DNA from: an uncultured Bacteroidota bacterium
GTDB lineage: Bacteria; Bacteroidota; Bacteroidia; Flavobacteriales; UA16
Assembly: GCA_902535565.1 (NCBI GenBank)
Contig: CACAUH010000037.1
Coordinates: 1 to 12,737, forward strand
Reading direction: 5' to 3'
Length of the DNA stretch: 12,737 nt
Shown here: positions 6,816 through 12,737 of the stretch, piece after piece
How positions within the stretch are numbered: the stretch's first letter is position 1
How the letters are laid out: each line of letters opens with the position of its first letter
Notes under the pieces: generated by a model
What the model was told of the DNA's origin: nothing
What the model saw: the letters and a program-made list of their open reading frames with translations, nothing else
Databases searched by the model: none
Position numbers and translations under genes: made by a program

Positions 6816-7361
6816 TCATTTACTCCCACCCAATGTGTAACCAGCTCTAACTCCGATATAGTTGTTGCTGCCACCATCGTAGGTGATCACGTTGTAACGT
6901 ACCGAAACATCAAAAGACGCATTCACCGCGTATCCGGCACCCACAGCAAAACTGACATTGCTGTCTGAGGTGGTTGTTTCAGGAATAACAATGTCATCGA
7001 TGAGGCCAAAGCCTGGAATCACAATCTCTGGCGTCGTGACAGAAATGGCGTGAATACCCGCCTGCGCATGACCATACAATCCATTTGATTTCTCGTCTAA
7101 ATAATATTTAGCCCCAAGTTGTATTGGAATCATGGCATAGTTACTGAAAAACGCGTCATCAACTCCCATGATTAAGTAACCGACCTGTCCGGTAACACCC
7201 AAATTATCTCCGGCTTCCACCTCATATCCCGCGCTTACACCATAACCTACGGAAGCGCCATCCCAATTTGGGAAAGCGAAGTCCGCTCCTGTGGAAAACT
7301 GAGCCATTGACGAAAGACTCATTAATGAAGCGGTGACTCCAAGAGCAATTGACTTATACAT
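6816..7361 (-). CDS. Small outer-membrane beta-barrel protein
   Basis: The protein has 181 residues from the ATG at 7361 (MYKSIALGVT). A TTG-initiated upstream extension of 15 residues would put non-signal sequence ahead of the signal peptide and is rejected. Residues 1-20 form a signal peptide ending SSMA, with cleavage before Gln21. The rest alternates polar and hydrophobic residues with many Gly, Tyr and Phe, as in amphipathic strands (VGYGVSAGYEVEAG, LGVTGQVGYLIMG, VSFAVGAGYAVNASFD, IGVRAGYTLGG). This resembles the 8-stranded OMP_b-brl/OmpA-like N-terminal fold. No peptidoglycan-binding domain follows. Specific function is not predictable. It is a single-gene unit with its own likely promoter and strong terminator. 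Confidence 0.85.
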   Translation of the reverse strand: MYKSIALGVTASLMSLSSMAQFSTGADFAFPNWDGASVGYGVSAGYEVEAGDNLGVTGQVGYLIMGVDDAFFSNYAMIPIQLGAKYYLDEKSNGLYGHAQAGIHAISVTTPEIVIPGFGLIDDIVIPETTTSDSNVSFAVGAGYAVNASFDVSVRYNVITYDGGSNNYIGVRAGYTLGGSK

Positions 7362-7381
7362 ATCTGATATTTTAACGAATG

Positions 7382-7389
7382 CAAAACTA
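7382..7389 (-). promoter_or_regulatory. Candidate Bacteroidota -7 promoter element for the beta-barrel gene
   Basis: The minus strand reads TAGTTTTG, an exact match to the Bacteroidota -7 consensus TAnnTTTG, ending 20 nt before the ATG at 7361. This would give a leader of only about 10-15 nt. Upstream are TTTTTG runs, but the nearest plausible -33 TTTG is about 14 nt away, shorter than the usual spacing. The match is therefore partial. Confidence 0.45.
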
Positions 7390-7633
7390 TGGGCTTTCAA
7401 AAACAAAAATTACTCAGGACTCATATTAAATATTGACATCAAAAATTGAATAAGTATTTAAAACAATACTTTACATCATTTTACATACTGATTTATTGTC
7501 AATTAAGAAAATGCGCCAGGAGTCAAAACATCCCCAAACAATCCAAACGAACAGGGTCACCGTGAACAAGTGTCACATGAAAGACAAGCACAGAGCGCAG
7601 GACGGAGGGACACCACAGGTATCTTCGTAGCAC
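7390..7633. other. AT-rich divergent intergenic region
   Basis: This spacer separates the minus-strand barrel gene from the plus-strand nrnA operon. Positions about 7400-7510 are markedly AT-rich compared with their surroundings. They should hold the promoter of the operon, but I find no TAnnTTTG match on the plus strand that I would defend. Positions 7510-7633 are less AT-rich and carry no recognisable gene. Confidence 0.4.
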
Positions 7634-8695
7634 ATGAGCCTCCCGCAATCCGTCCACAGCATGGTGGATGAATCTGATCTGGTTGAATTCCAGCGCCACC
7701 TTGATGGCGCGCACCACGTCGCCATCACCAGCCACAGGTCCCCTGATGCCGATGCAGTCGGCACTTCACTGGCATTGGCCCGCTTCCTGCGCACCACGGG
7801 CAAGGAAGTCACCTGTCTGCTTCCAGATGCACCTGATGAGGCCCTGGACTGGATGCCCGGCGTCAAAGACATCGTCTTGTTTGACCGAGACCCAGGTGCA
7901 GCGCAAGACGCATTGCACCGTGCTGACGTTTTGTTTGCCTTGGACTACAATGGAATGGGACGATTGGGGCCGATGCAAGACGCTGCGAAGTCCGCCACTG
8001 GTGCATGGCTCATGGTGGACCATCACATGGGGCCAGAAGACTTTCCTGCAGCCCGGGTACACGACGCGCGCTGCAGCTCAACCGCCGAACTCCTCTGGGG
8101 CGTCATTGCCGGCTTAGGGGGACTGAACGCAGTAGACGCCACCACAGCATCATTGCTTTATGCAGGCATGATGACCGACACCGGCAGCTTCCGATTCAGC
8201 TCCGTGTCCGCCCAAACCCATCGTGTGGTTGCTGCCATGATGGACCAGGGACTGGACCACACCGCCGTCCACGAGGCCATCTTCGGGGAGCAACCCATGG
8301 ATCGCATGAAGCTCCACGCCTTTGCTGTCGTGGACCGCATGGAGGTCTACCCAGAATTCCAAACCGCATTCGTTCACTTGACCGCAGAGGACATGGAACG
8401 GTTTCGATACCGCCCCGGATACACCGAAGGCCTCGTCAACAAAGCCCTCGGTGTCAGCGGGGTCAAAGTGGCCGTGTTTGCCAAGCAATCCACAGACAGG
8501 GTCAAGATGAGCTTCCGTTCCGTGGGCCAATTCAGCGTTCGGGACTTTGCAGAAAAACACTTCAATGGCGGAGGACACCACAATGCTGCCGGAGGCGCCT
8601 CAGAGGAATCCATCGGCGTGGTCATGGCCAGACTGCGGGGACTTCTGCCTGAAATCGCCGCAGGAATCGCTGCAGCAGAGCAACCCGACGCATGA
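7634..8695 (+). CDS. nrnA: DHH/DHHA1 phosphoesterase, bifunctional oligoribonuclease / pAp phosphatase type
   Basis: The protein has 353 residues. The start is the ATG at 7634; an ATG at 7661 is a possible alternative. It belongs to the NrnA group, cytoplasmic Mn-dependent enzymes that degrade 2-5 nt RNA oligomers and dephosphorylate 3'-phosphoadenosine 5'-phosphate. Visible motifs are SHRSPDADAVG (His34, Asp38, Asp40), FALDYN (Asp104), the name-giving VDHH (129-131), TDTGSFRFSS (Asp182) and, in the DHHA1 domain, NGGGHHNAAGG (311-321). These cover the metal-binding and substrate-binding residues known for the family, and length is normal. Its stop overlaps the next start in ATGA, so it heads a translationally coupled operon with two FKBP-like lipoproteins. 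Flavobacteria lack the Orn enzyme as far as I know, which would make NrnA important for nanoRNA clearance. Confidence 0.92.
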   Translation: MSLPQSVHSMVDESDLVEFQRHLDGAHHVAITSHRSPDADAVGTSLALARFLRTTGKEVTCLLPDAPDEALDWMPGVKDIVLFDRDPGAAQDALHRADVLFALDYNGMGRLGPMQDAAKSATGAWLMVDHHMGPEDFPAARVHDARCSSTAELLWGVIAGLGGLNAVDATTASLLYAGMMTDTGSFRFSSVSAQTHRVVAAMMDQGLDHTAVHEAIFGEQPMDRMKLHAFAVVDRMEVYPEFQTAFVHLTAEDMERFRYRPGYTEGLVNKALGVSGVKVAVFAKQSTDRVKMSFRSVGQFSVRDFAEKHFNGGGHHNAAGGASEESIGVVMARLRGLLPEIAAGIAAAEQPDA

Positions 8696-9252
8696 CCAAA
8701 GAACGGGTTGCAAATGGCGCCTTCACACTGTGCACCCTGTTGTTTGTCAGCTGCACAGACAGCGCTTCAGATCGATCAATACCGAACGGTCCGAAAAAGA
8801 CCCGGCCCTCTCAAGAAGACCTGATTGAGTTTCACCGTCAGCGCGCCCTAGAAATGGACAGCCTGATTGATGCCAACACAGCCCAATGGGAATTCGTCGT
8901 TCGCTCGGGAACCGGAATTCGACTCGAGCGCCTCGACTCCATCCCGGATGCTCCGCGCGTGTCAGAACTCGAAGAGGGAACTGTCCTCGAATTGCACCAC
9001 AAGTTCTCGCTGCTCGACGGGCGCGTCATCACGCGATGGGAAGAAGACGGTCCCTTGGCATTTGAACCTGGCAGCACAGAACTTCCATCTGGATTTCATG
9101 AGCTTATCGGCCAGGCGCGCATCGGAGACAGCCTTCGCGCACTCATTCCGCCCATTCGTGCGTGGGGCATGTCTGGACTGCCACCAGACATCCCCCAAGA
9201 GGCCATTATCCTTGTGGAAATGCGACTCGACCTCTACCGCCGCGCTTCATGA
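8692..9252 (+). CDS. FKBP-type peptidyl-prolyl isomerase lipoprotein
   Basis: The protein has 186 residues. The ATG overlaps the nrnA stop (ATGA). Residues 1-20 are a signal peptide with LLFVS-C21 as lipobox, so the protein is probably lipid-anchored in the periplasm. Residues 40-85 are a helical lead, resembling that of GldI-type proteins of gliding Bacteroidota (QEDLIEFHRQRALEMDSLID). Residues about 95-180 are an FKBP domain: GTVLELHHKFSLLDGRVI, the PGSTELPSGFHELIGQARIGD core, ALIPPIRAWGMSGLPPDIP, then a final strand. It should catalyse cis-trans isomerisation of prolyl bonds in exported proteins. The usual Tyr of the AYG motif is Trp here (AWG), and the usual DG-fD motif lacks its Asp, so activity may be reduced. 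A role in gliding is only an analogy; no other gld gene is in view. Confidence 0.82.
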   Translation: MTKERVANGAFTLCTLLFVSCTDSASDRSIPNGPKKTRPSQEDLIEFHRQRALEMDSLIDANTAQWEFVVRSGTGIRLERLDSIPDAPRVSELEEGTVLELHHKFSLLDGRVITRWEEDGPLAFEPGSTELPSGFHELIGQARIGDSLRALIPPIRAWGMSGLPPDIPQEAIILVEMRLDLYRRAS

Positions 9253-9989
9253 TTCGACTGCAGCATGTGCTGATTCTCTGTCTGTGTTTCGCGGGTTGCG
9301 CCCGCAACAACCCACCGCCATGGCACCTCATGGTACTCGGCGAGGGAAGCGTTGCCGAGTCAATCGAACACGAATGGGTCATGGCTGAAACCCAAGGAAA
9401 ACGCCATTGGCTTCAAACCAAAGGACCCCATGATCGCACCAAGCTTTCCAGAGACCTAAAGTCAATGCCAGACATCGCTTGTGGAGACGTGATGCGGATT
9501 TTACCACTTGATTTCCCGCTCTCCATCCAACATGCCCTTGGATGGGGTGACCTCAAAGACAGCATCGTTGTCACTTGGCACTGCCTTGACCAAGGCGCAC
9601 TTGCTGCCCTGCACCATCAGTCAATCGACAATCATCCAAACAAGGCAGCCGCCTTTGAGAAAGAATGGATTGAGCTCCTCCAACTCCATCACCCCAACAG
9701 CGAAAGGCACGAAGGGGAGCGACTCAAACTAGGTGACGAAATCACCCTCGCAGTGACCACGGCGCGCGCCGACGCTATCCCTATGGAACCCGAAACCGTG
9801 AAACTAACCTTTCACTTAGGCGATTCAGACCAAGTGGTCGACGCCTTGCAACCAGGACTGAACATTGTGCGGACCCACAGTACCTGGTCCGTTTGGGCGA
9901 CATCGGCATCCGCATTTGGACAAGAGGCACACCCCGAATTGGGGTTGCCCTCGCACATGCCCTTGTGGTTTTCCGCGACAGTAGAGTAG
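9249..9989 (+). CDS. Predicted lipoprotein with degenerate FKBP-like C-terminal domain
   Basis: The protein has 246 residues. The chosen ATG at 9249 overlaps the preceding stop in ATGA and is followed directly by a lipoprotein signal (MIRLQHVLILCLCFAG, Cys17). A longer frame from 9162 would read through the upstream gene and is rejected. Residues about 160-246 follow the FKBP strand order: LGDEITLAV, PETVKLTFHLGDSDQVVDAL, a TWSVWATSASAFG segment matching the P-x-x-AYG region, and LPSHMPLWFSATVE at the end. The typical active-site aromatics and Asp are largely missing, so it may be a chaperone-like or structural relative and not an active isomerase. Residues 20-150 I do not recognise. Pairing with an active-looking FKBP lipoprotein suggests duplication followed by divergence, or that the two act together in the periplasm. 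Confidence 0.72.
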   Translation: MIRLQHVLILCLCFAGCARNNPPPWHLMVLGEGSVAESIEHEWVMAETQGKRHWLQTKGPHDRTKLSRDLKSMPDIACGDVMRILPLDFPLSIQHALGWGDLKDSIVVTWHCLDQGALAALHHQSIDNHPNKAAAFEKEWIELLQLHHPNSERHEGERLKLGDEITLAVTTARADAIPMEPETVKLTFHLGDSDQVVDALQPGLNIVRTHSTWSVWATSASAFGQEAHPELGLPSHMPLWFSATVE

Positions 9990-9992
9990 GGG

Positions 9993-10442
9993 TCAGGCTG
10001 GAAAGTCAGACCGAAGCTGCGCTTCGGTCGCCGCTCGAACCTGCTCTCGAACCATCGCAAAGCCACCTTCACCGCCATAATAGGGATCGGGCACCTCGGC
10101 TCCAGACGGGTCAAACAAGGCCACTTTTTCGCGCTCTTCATCAGAGCGCGCCAAAGCCAAGACATCGGTCAAGTTGGAACGGTCCATCACAAGGATGCGG
10201 TCGAACTTTTGGAAATCAGCACGGACGAACTTTCGAGACCGTTGGCCCGAAATGTCGATGCCCACTTCGCGCATGGTAGCCACACTGCGCTTGTCCGGAG
10301 CGGACCCCACGTGATAGCCTGAAGTGCCCGCACTGCTGACCTTGACCCGGAGCCCCCTGACCATGGCCACACTGCGAATCCAACCCTCCCCAATTGGAGA
10401 GCGGCAGATGTTGCCGAGGCAGACGACGAGATAACGGGTCAC
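9993..10442 (-). CDS. Low-molecular-weight protein-tyrosine phosphatase
   Basis: The protein has 149 residues with a GTG start at 10442, 13 nt after the dnaA stop. The N-terminus gives the family P-loop immediately: VVCLGNICRSP, with nucleophile Cys8 and Arg14 in C-x5-R-S. The general-acid motif is DPYYGG (Asp119). Length and layout are normal for the family, which hydrolyses phosphotyrosine and in bacteria often acts with tyrosine kinases of polysaccharide export. dnaA followed by this phosphatase is a recurrent gene order in Bacteroidota as I recall. The likely reading is co-transcription with dnaA. Its stop lies 3 nt from the stop of the convergent lipoprotein gene. Confidence 0.92.
   Translation of the reverse strand: MTRYLVVCLGNICRSPIGEGWIRSVAMVRGLRVKVSSAGTSGYHVGSAPDKRSVATMREVGIDISGQRSRKFVRADFQKFDRILVMDRSNLTDVLALARSDEEREKVALFDPSGAEVPDPYYGGEGGFAMVREQVRAATEAQLRSDFPA
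10009..10029. terminator. Perfect 9-bp inverted repeat at the convergent junction (terminator-like, no T-tract)
   Basis: GACCGAAGC, loop TGC, GCTTCGGTC lies inside the last codons of the phosphatase gene and 20 nt beyond the stop of the convergent lipoprotein gene. On neither strand does a T-tract follow, so a classical intrinsic terminator is not supported. It may still halt or protect plus-strand transcripts, or simply reflect codon choice in ATEAQLRS. Confidence 0.35.
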
Positions 10443-10455
10443 GGCAGAAGGGAGG

Positions 10456-11886
10456 TCAGCTGACGTTCAGCTTCTTCTCCAGATCCTCAAGGTACTTGCG
10501 GAAGTGCTTGTCCGTCTCGCTCAGATTGTTGACCGTCCGGCAGGCGTGGAGCACAGTGGCGTGGTCCTTTCCACCGCAGTGGAGACCGATGTTGGCCAGC
10601 GAGCTCTTGGTCATCTTCTTGGCGAAGTACATCGCAATCTGACGGGCCTGAACGATTTCGCGCTTCCGGGTCTTGGACTTCAGGAGCTCAATCGGCAGGT
10701 CGAAGTAATCGCACACCACCTTCTGGATGTAGTCAATGCTGACCTCGCGGGCGGTGTTCTTGACAAACTTGTCGATCATCTGCTTCGCCAGCTCCAGCGT
10801 CACCGCTTTCCGGTTCAGGCTGCTCTGAGCGATGAGACTAATGAGGGCACCCTCCAGCTCACGGATGTTCGTGTTGATCGAATAGGCCAAGTACTCCATG
10901 ACCTCGCGAGGGAGCTCGATGCCGTCGGCGTACATCTTCTTCTCGAGAATCGCCATCCGGGTCTCGAGGCTCGGCACCTGCACATCGGCACTGAGGCCCC
11001 ACTTGAATCGGGAGAGGAGACGCTGCTCCATACCCTGCATCTCCACCGGCGGCTTGTCGCTGGTCAGGACAATCTGCTTGCCCGTCTGATGGAGGTGATT
11101 AAAGATGTGAAAGAACACGTCCTGCGTCTTCTCCTTACCACTGAAGAACTGAACATCGTCCACGATGAGGACGTCCATCAGCTGATAGAAGTGGGAGAAG
11201 TCGTTGACGCTGTTGTTCCGCACCGCGTCGATAAACTGGTGCGTGAACTTTTCCGAGTTGACGTAGAGGACCGTCTTCTCCGGGAAGCGGTTCTTGATTT
11301 CAATTCCGATCGCGTGAGCCAAGTGAGTCTTGCCCAGTCCCACAGGGCTGTAAATGAGGAGCGGATTGAACGCGGTGCCACCAGGTTTCTGTGCCACGGC
11401 AAAACCAGCACTGCGCGCAAGGCGGTTGCTCTCTCCTTCGATGAAGTTCTCGAAGCTGTACTTGGGATTGAGGTTCGAATCGATGTTCAGCTTTTTCAGA
11501 CCGGGAATCACAAACGGATTCTTAATCGGCGCCTCAGCACCGTCCATGGGCATTTGAACAGAGCGGTTCCGAACTGCGGCACTGTGCGAGGTCGGAAGCT
11601 TTACCGTGTATGGAGACGCGCCTGCTGCAGACTGCTCCATGATGATTGAATACTCAAGACGGGCCTCTTTGCCCAACTCCTTTCCAATGGACTTGCGCAG
11701 CAAGTCCACATAATGCTCCTCTAGCCACTCATAGAAGAATTGAGACGGGACCTGAATGGTCAACACCGCCTCCTCAAGCTTGACCGCTTTGATCGGAACG
11801 AACCACGTCTTAAAAGCCTGTGCGCTGACATTGTCTTCGATAAAGGAGAGGCAATTTGCCCAGACACTTTCGTGATTCAGGTTCAT
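10456..11886 (-). CDS. dnaA: Chromosomal replication initiator protein DnaA
   Basis: The protein has 476 residues from the ATG at 11886 (MNLNHESVWANCLSFIEDNV). The frame stays open to 12024 with an ATG at 12018, but domain I of relatives begins at the chosen Met. DnaA is the ATP-dependent AAA+ protein that opens the replication origin. Domain I spans 1-85, and a short linker domain II about 86-135. Domain III has the Walker A VGLGKTH (182-188), Walker B VLIVDD (239-244), sensor 1 VLTSDKPP, Arg finger in LLSRF (Arg293) and sensor 2 in NIRELEG (Arg342). Domain IV has the DNA-binding signature IGLHCGGKDHATVLHACRTV (433-452). One oddity is that the first Walker A glycine is replaced: YSPVGLGKT here, where YGGVGLGKT is usual. 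The phosphatase gene follows at once. Long open frames on the opposite strand are shadows. Confidence 0.97.
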   Translation of the reverse strand: MNLNHESVWANCLSFIEDNVSAQAFKTWFVPIKAVKLEEAVLTIQVPSQFFYEWLEEHYVDLLRKSIGKELGKEARLEYSIIMEQSAAGASPYTVKLPTSHSAAVRNRSVQMPMDGAEAPIKNPFVIPGLKKLNIDSNLNPKYSFENFIEGESNRLARSAGFAVAQKPGGTAFNPLLIYSPVGLGKTHLAHAIGIEIKNRFPEKTVLYVNSEKFTHQFIDAVRNNSVNDFSHFYQLMDVLIVDDVQFFSGKEKTQDVFFHIFNHLHQTGKQIVLTSDKPPVEMQGMEQRLLSRFKWGLSADVQVPSLETRMAILEKKMYADGIELPREVMEYLAYSINTNIRELEGALISLIAQSSLNRKAVTLELAKQMIDKFVKNTAREVSIDYIQKVVCDYFDLPIELLKSKTRKREIVQARQIAMYFAKKMTKSSLANIGLHCGGKDHATVLHACRTVNNLSETDKHFRKYLEDLEKKLNVS

Positions 11887-12190
11887 TCTGGTGAGATTTG
11901 TGATGTTCGCAGTCCACCGAATTTTCACCCGGTGTCTCCCACGAAGGGAGGGAGCAAATATTCCCGCTACTCTTGATAAAAAAAAGTCATTTGCCCCTTG
12001 ACTTTTTGAAAAGTCCATTTCCAAGCTTCAATTCACCGCGGACCGAAAACCAACCGGCCTCAATTCCGAATAACTCGACGACATAAATTGATAGTTAATC
12101 TTGAATTCAACCTCACCAGAACTCCGGTTTCGAAATGCAGAAAACCGAAAAAGAAATTCGAATTGAGGCCAAAAACACCCCGTGAGAACC
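11887..12190. promoter_or_regulatory. dnaA upstream region: leader, candidate promoter, inverted repeats; no DnaA boxes seen
   Basis: This 304-nt gap lies between the glycosyltransferase stop and the dnaA ATG, both genes minus strand. I searched by eye for TTATCCACA-like DnaA boxes on both strands and found none, so an origin here is not supported. A near match to TAnnTTTG (AATATTTG on the minus strand, 11955-11962, one mismatch) could be the dnaA -7 element, with a leader of about 60 nt. In that leader, CTCCC and GGGAG (11936-11950) can pair around a 5-nt loop. An inverted repeat at 12000-12015 is listed separately. Confidence 0.4.
11982..12015. repeat. Inverted repeat GACTTTT-TG-AAAAGTC with a third copy nearby
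   Basis: Positions 12000-12015 read GACTTTTTGAAAAGTC, two perfect 7-bp arms around a 2-nt centre. A further AAAAGTC lies at 11982-11988, 18 bp from the first arm. It sits about 95-130 nt upstream of the dnaA ATG and upstream of the candidate promoter element. The form suits a dimeric regulator site, but no regulator is known from this sequence. Confidence 0.4.
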
Positions 12191-12196
12191 TCACGG
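12173..12196 (-). terminator. Candidate terminator of the glycosyltransferase gene
   Basis: On the minus strand, CCGTGAG, loop GTT, CTCACGG (12196 to 12180) is a perfect 7-bp stem, followed after GGTG by five T. The stop codon of the gene lies inside the stem. The T-tract is short and displaced by four bases, so efficiency is uncertain. Confidence 0.5.
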
Positions 12197-12737
12197 ACTA
12201 GATTCCCAAACCCGCAAAAGAGAATTCCATGCCCGTTCGGCCACTTCTGGCCAAGCGTAGCGGGCCGCGTCCTTCTTCCATTCTCCTCTTCGACCTTCGG
12301 ACAAAGCCTTAATCAAGGCACCACACAACCCTGACCGATCATGCAACCGAGCGGAACCAAAGTGCTCTGGATAAACCAAGGCATTTGGTGCCACAATGTC
12401 GAGGCCTGCGGCCGCACTTTCGAGAACACTGATACCGAAAAAATCGTGCTGGGCTGTAACCAAGGCAATGTCACCAGCACACAACCGCGTCACATATTCC
12501 GAGCGCGTCTCCACCCGCCCCCAATGCACAATATCGTCTGCAAAAACAGACTTCATCCGTTCAAATGAATCGGGAACCACCTCAAACGGCTCTCCCATTA
12601 CAGCGACCCGAAACCGCGCACCAAGGCGCTTTGCCTCCTCCAACACTTCCAAAAACGCACTTGGCCCTTTGTCGTATTCCCAACGGTGGTTCCAAACCAC
12701 CACGGGCGCCCCCGAACCATAAACAGCGGGTACTTCC
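12191..12737 (-). CDS. Glycosyltransferase of the tRNA-queuosine mannosyltransferase (QTMAN/DUF3524) type, 5' end outside window
   Basis: This is the C-terminal 181 residues; the start lies beyond the right edge. The frame is open to the window end (EVPAVYGSGAPVVVWNHRWEYDK). A GTG at 12703 is internal and not a start. The motif WNHRWEYDKGP is the hallmark of the QTMAN (formerly GTDC1) family, whose animal member adds mannose to queuosine in tRNA-Asp. Further family features are the VMGEPFE strand, VHWGRVETRSEY, LVTAQHDFFGISVLESAAAG (the Glu of a GT4-type EX7E-like nucleotide-sugar site), and NALVYPEHF. The N-terminal DUF3524 part is not in view. The bacterial substrate is not known to me with certainty: mannosyl-Q-like tRNA modification is the family-based guess, another glycan acceptor the alternative. 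Confidence 0.78.
   Translation of the reverse strand, partial: EVPAVYGSGAPVVVWNHRWEYDKGPSAFLEVLEEAKRLGARFRVAVMGEPFEVVPDSFERMKSVFADDIVHWGRVETRSEYVTRLCAGDIALVTAQHDFFGISVLESAAAGLDIVAPNALVYPEHFGSARLHDRSGLCGALIKALSEGRRGEWKKDAARYAWPEVAERAWNSLLRVWESSP

Noticed and set aside
8005..8652. 215-codon plus-strand frame overlapping nrnA in another frame
   Set aside because: It is Arg/His/Pro-rich out-of-frame translation of a gene with all DHH/DHHA1 motifs in the main frame.
10504..11649. 381-codon open frame on the plus strand opposite dnaA
   Set aside because: It lies wholly antisense to a certain dnaA. It is rich in Leu, Val, Arg and His, as expected for a codon shadow, and has no recognisable motif.
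11887..12018. N-terminally extended DnaA starting at 12018
   Set aside because: The frame is open, but the extra residues do not resemble DnaA domain I, which begins cleanly at the Met encoded at 11886. The region also holds likely promoter sequence.
11887..12190. Possible replication origin next to dnaA
   Set aside because: No TTATCCACA-like boxes and no clear box cluster or DNA-unwinding element were found by eye. In Bacteroidota dnaA is often not beside the origin.

Overview
The window looks like chromosomal DNA from a marine-type Bacteroidota, most likely the Flavobacteriales. Four things point there: FISUMP-domain proteins with cysteine repeats of the GCTDPxY...DDGSC type, an endonuclease III of the cluster-less Bacteroidota form, dnaA followed by a low-molecular-weight tyrosine phosphatase gene, and a near absence of strong Shine-Dalgarno sites. 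Base composition looks roughly balanced, which is high for that order. I see no tRNA, rRNA, CRISPR array, insertion sequence or phage gene.

Region 1 (1-5324, all minus strand) is an accessory, surface-oriented block. It has two paralogous exported proteins built from FISUMP domains and 21-residue cysteine repeats. One is about 1018 residues and complete. The other is cut by the left window edge. Between them lies a small single-pass membrane protein of unknown function. The large protein is a mosaic: signal peptide, dockerin-like calcium loop, stalk-like segment, cysteine repeats, FISUMP, a P-domain-like beta sandwich, four more cysteine repeats, and a second FISUMP.

Region 2 (5409-7361, minus) holds an ATP-grasp-like gene interrupted by an in-frame TAG, the DNA-repair gene nth just upstream of it, and a small outer-membrane beta-barrel protein gene. 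The barrel gene ends in a textbook intrinsic terminator with a UUCG loop.

Region 3 (7634-9989, plus) is a compact three-gene operon joined by two ATGA stop/start overlaps. It encodes an NrnA-type DHH phosphoesterase (nanoRNA/pAp degradation) and two predicted lipoproteins. The first is a recognisable FKBP-type prolyl isomerase. The second is a strongly diverged FKBP-like protein.

Region 4 (9993-12737, minus) holds dnaA and, 13 nt downstream, a low-molecular-weight protein tyrosine phosphatase gene, probably co-transcribed. Upstream of dnaA is a 304-nt spacer with a candidate terminator and short inverted repeats. At the right edge is the C-terminal part of a glycosyltransferase with the hallmark WNHRWEYDK motif of the tRNA-queuosine mannosyltransferase (QTMAN/DUF3524) family.

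The most unusual content is the FISUMP/cysteine-repeat block and the broken ATP-grasp gene. The remainder is ordinary housekeeping sequence with a few oddities: an FeS-less Nth, a variant DnaA Walker A motif, and a perfect palindrome at a 3-nt convergent gene junction.
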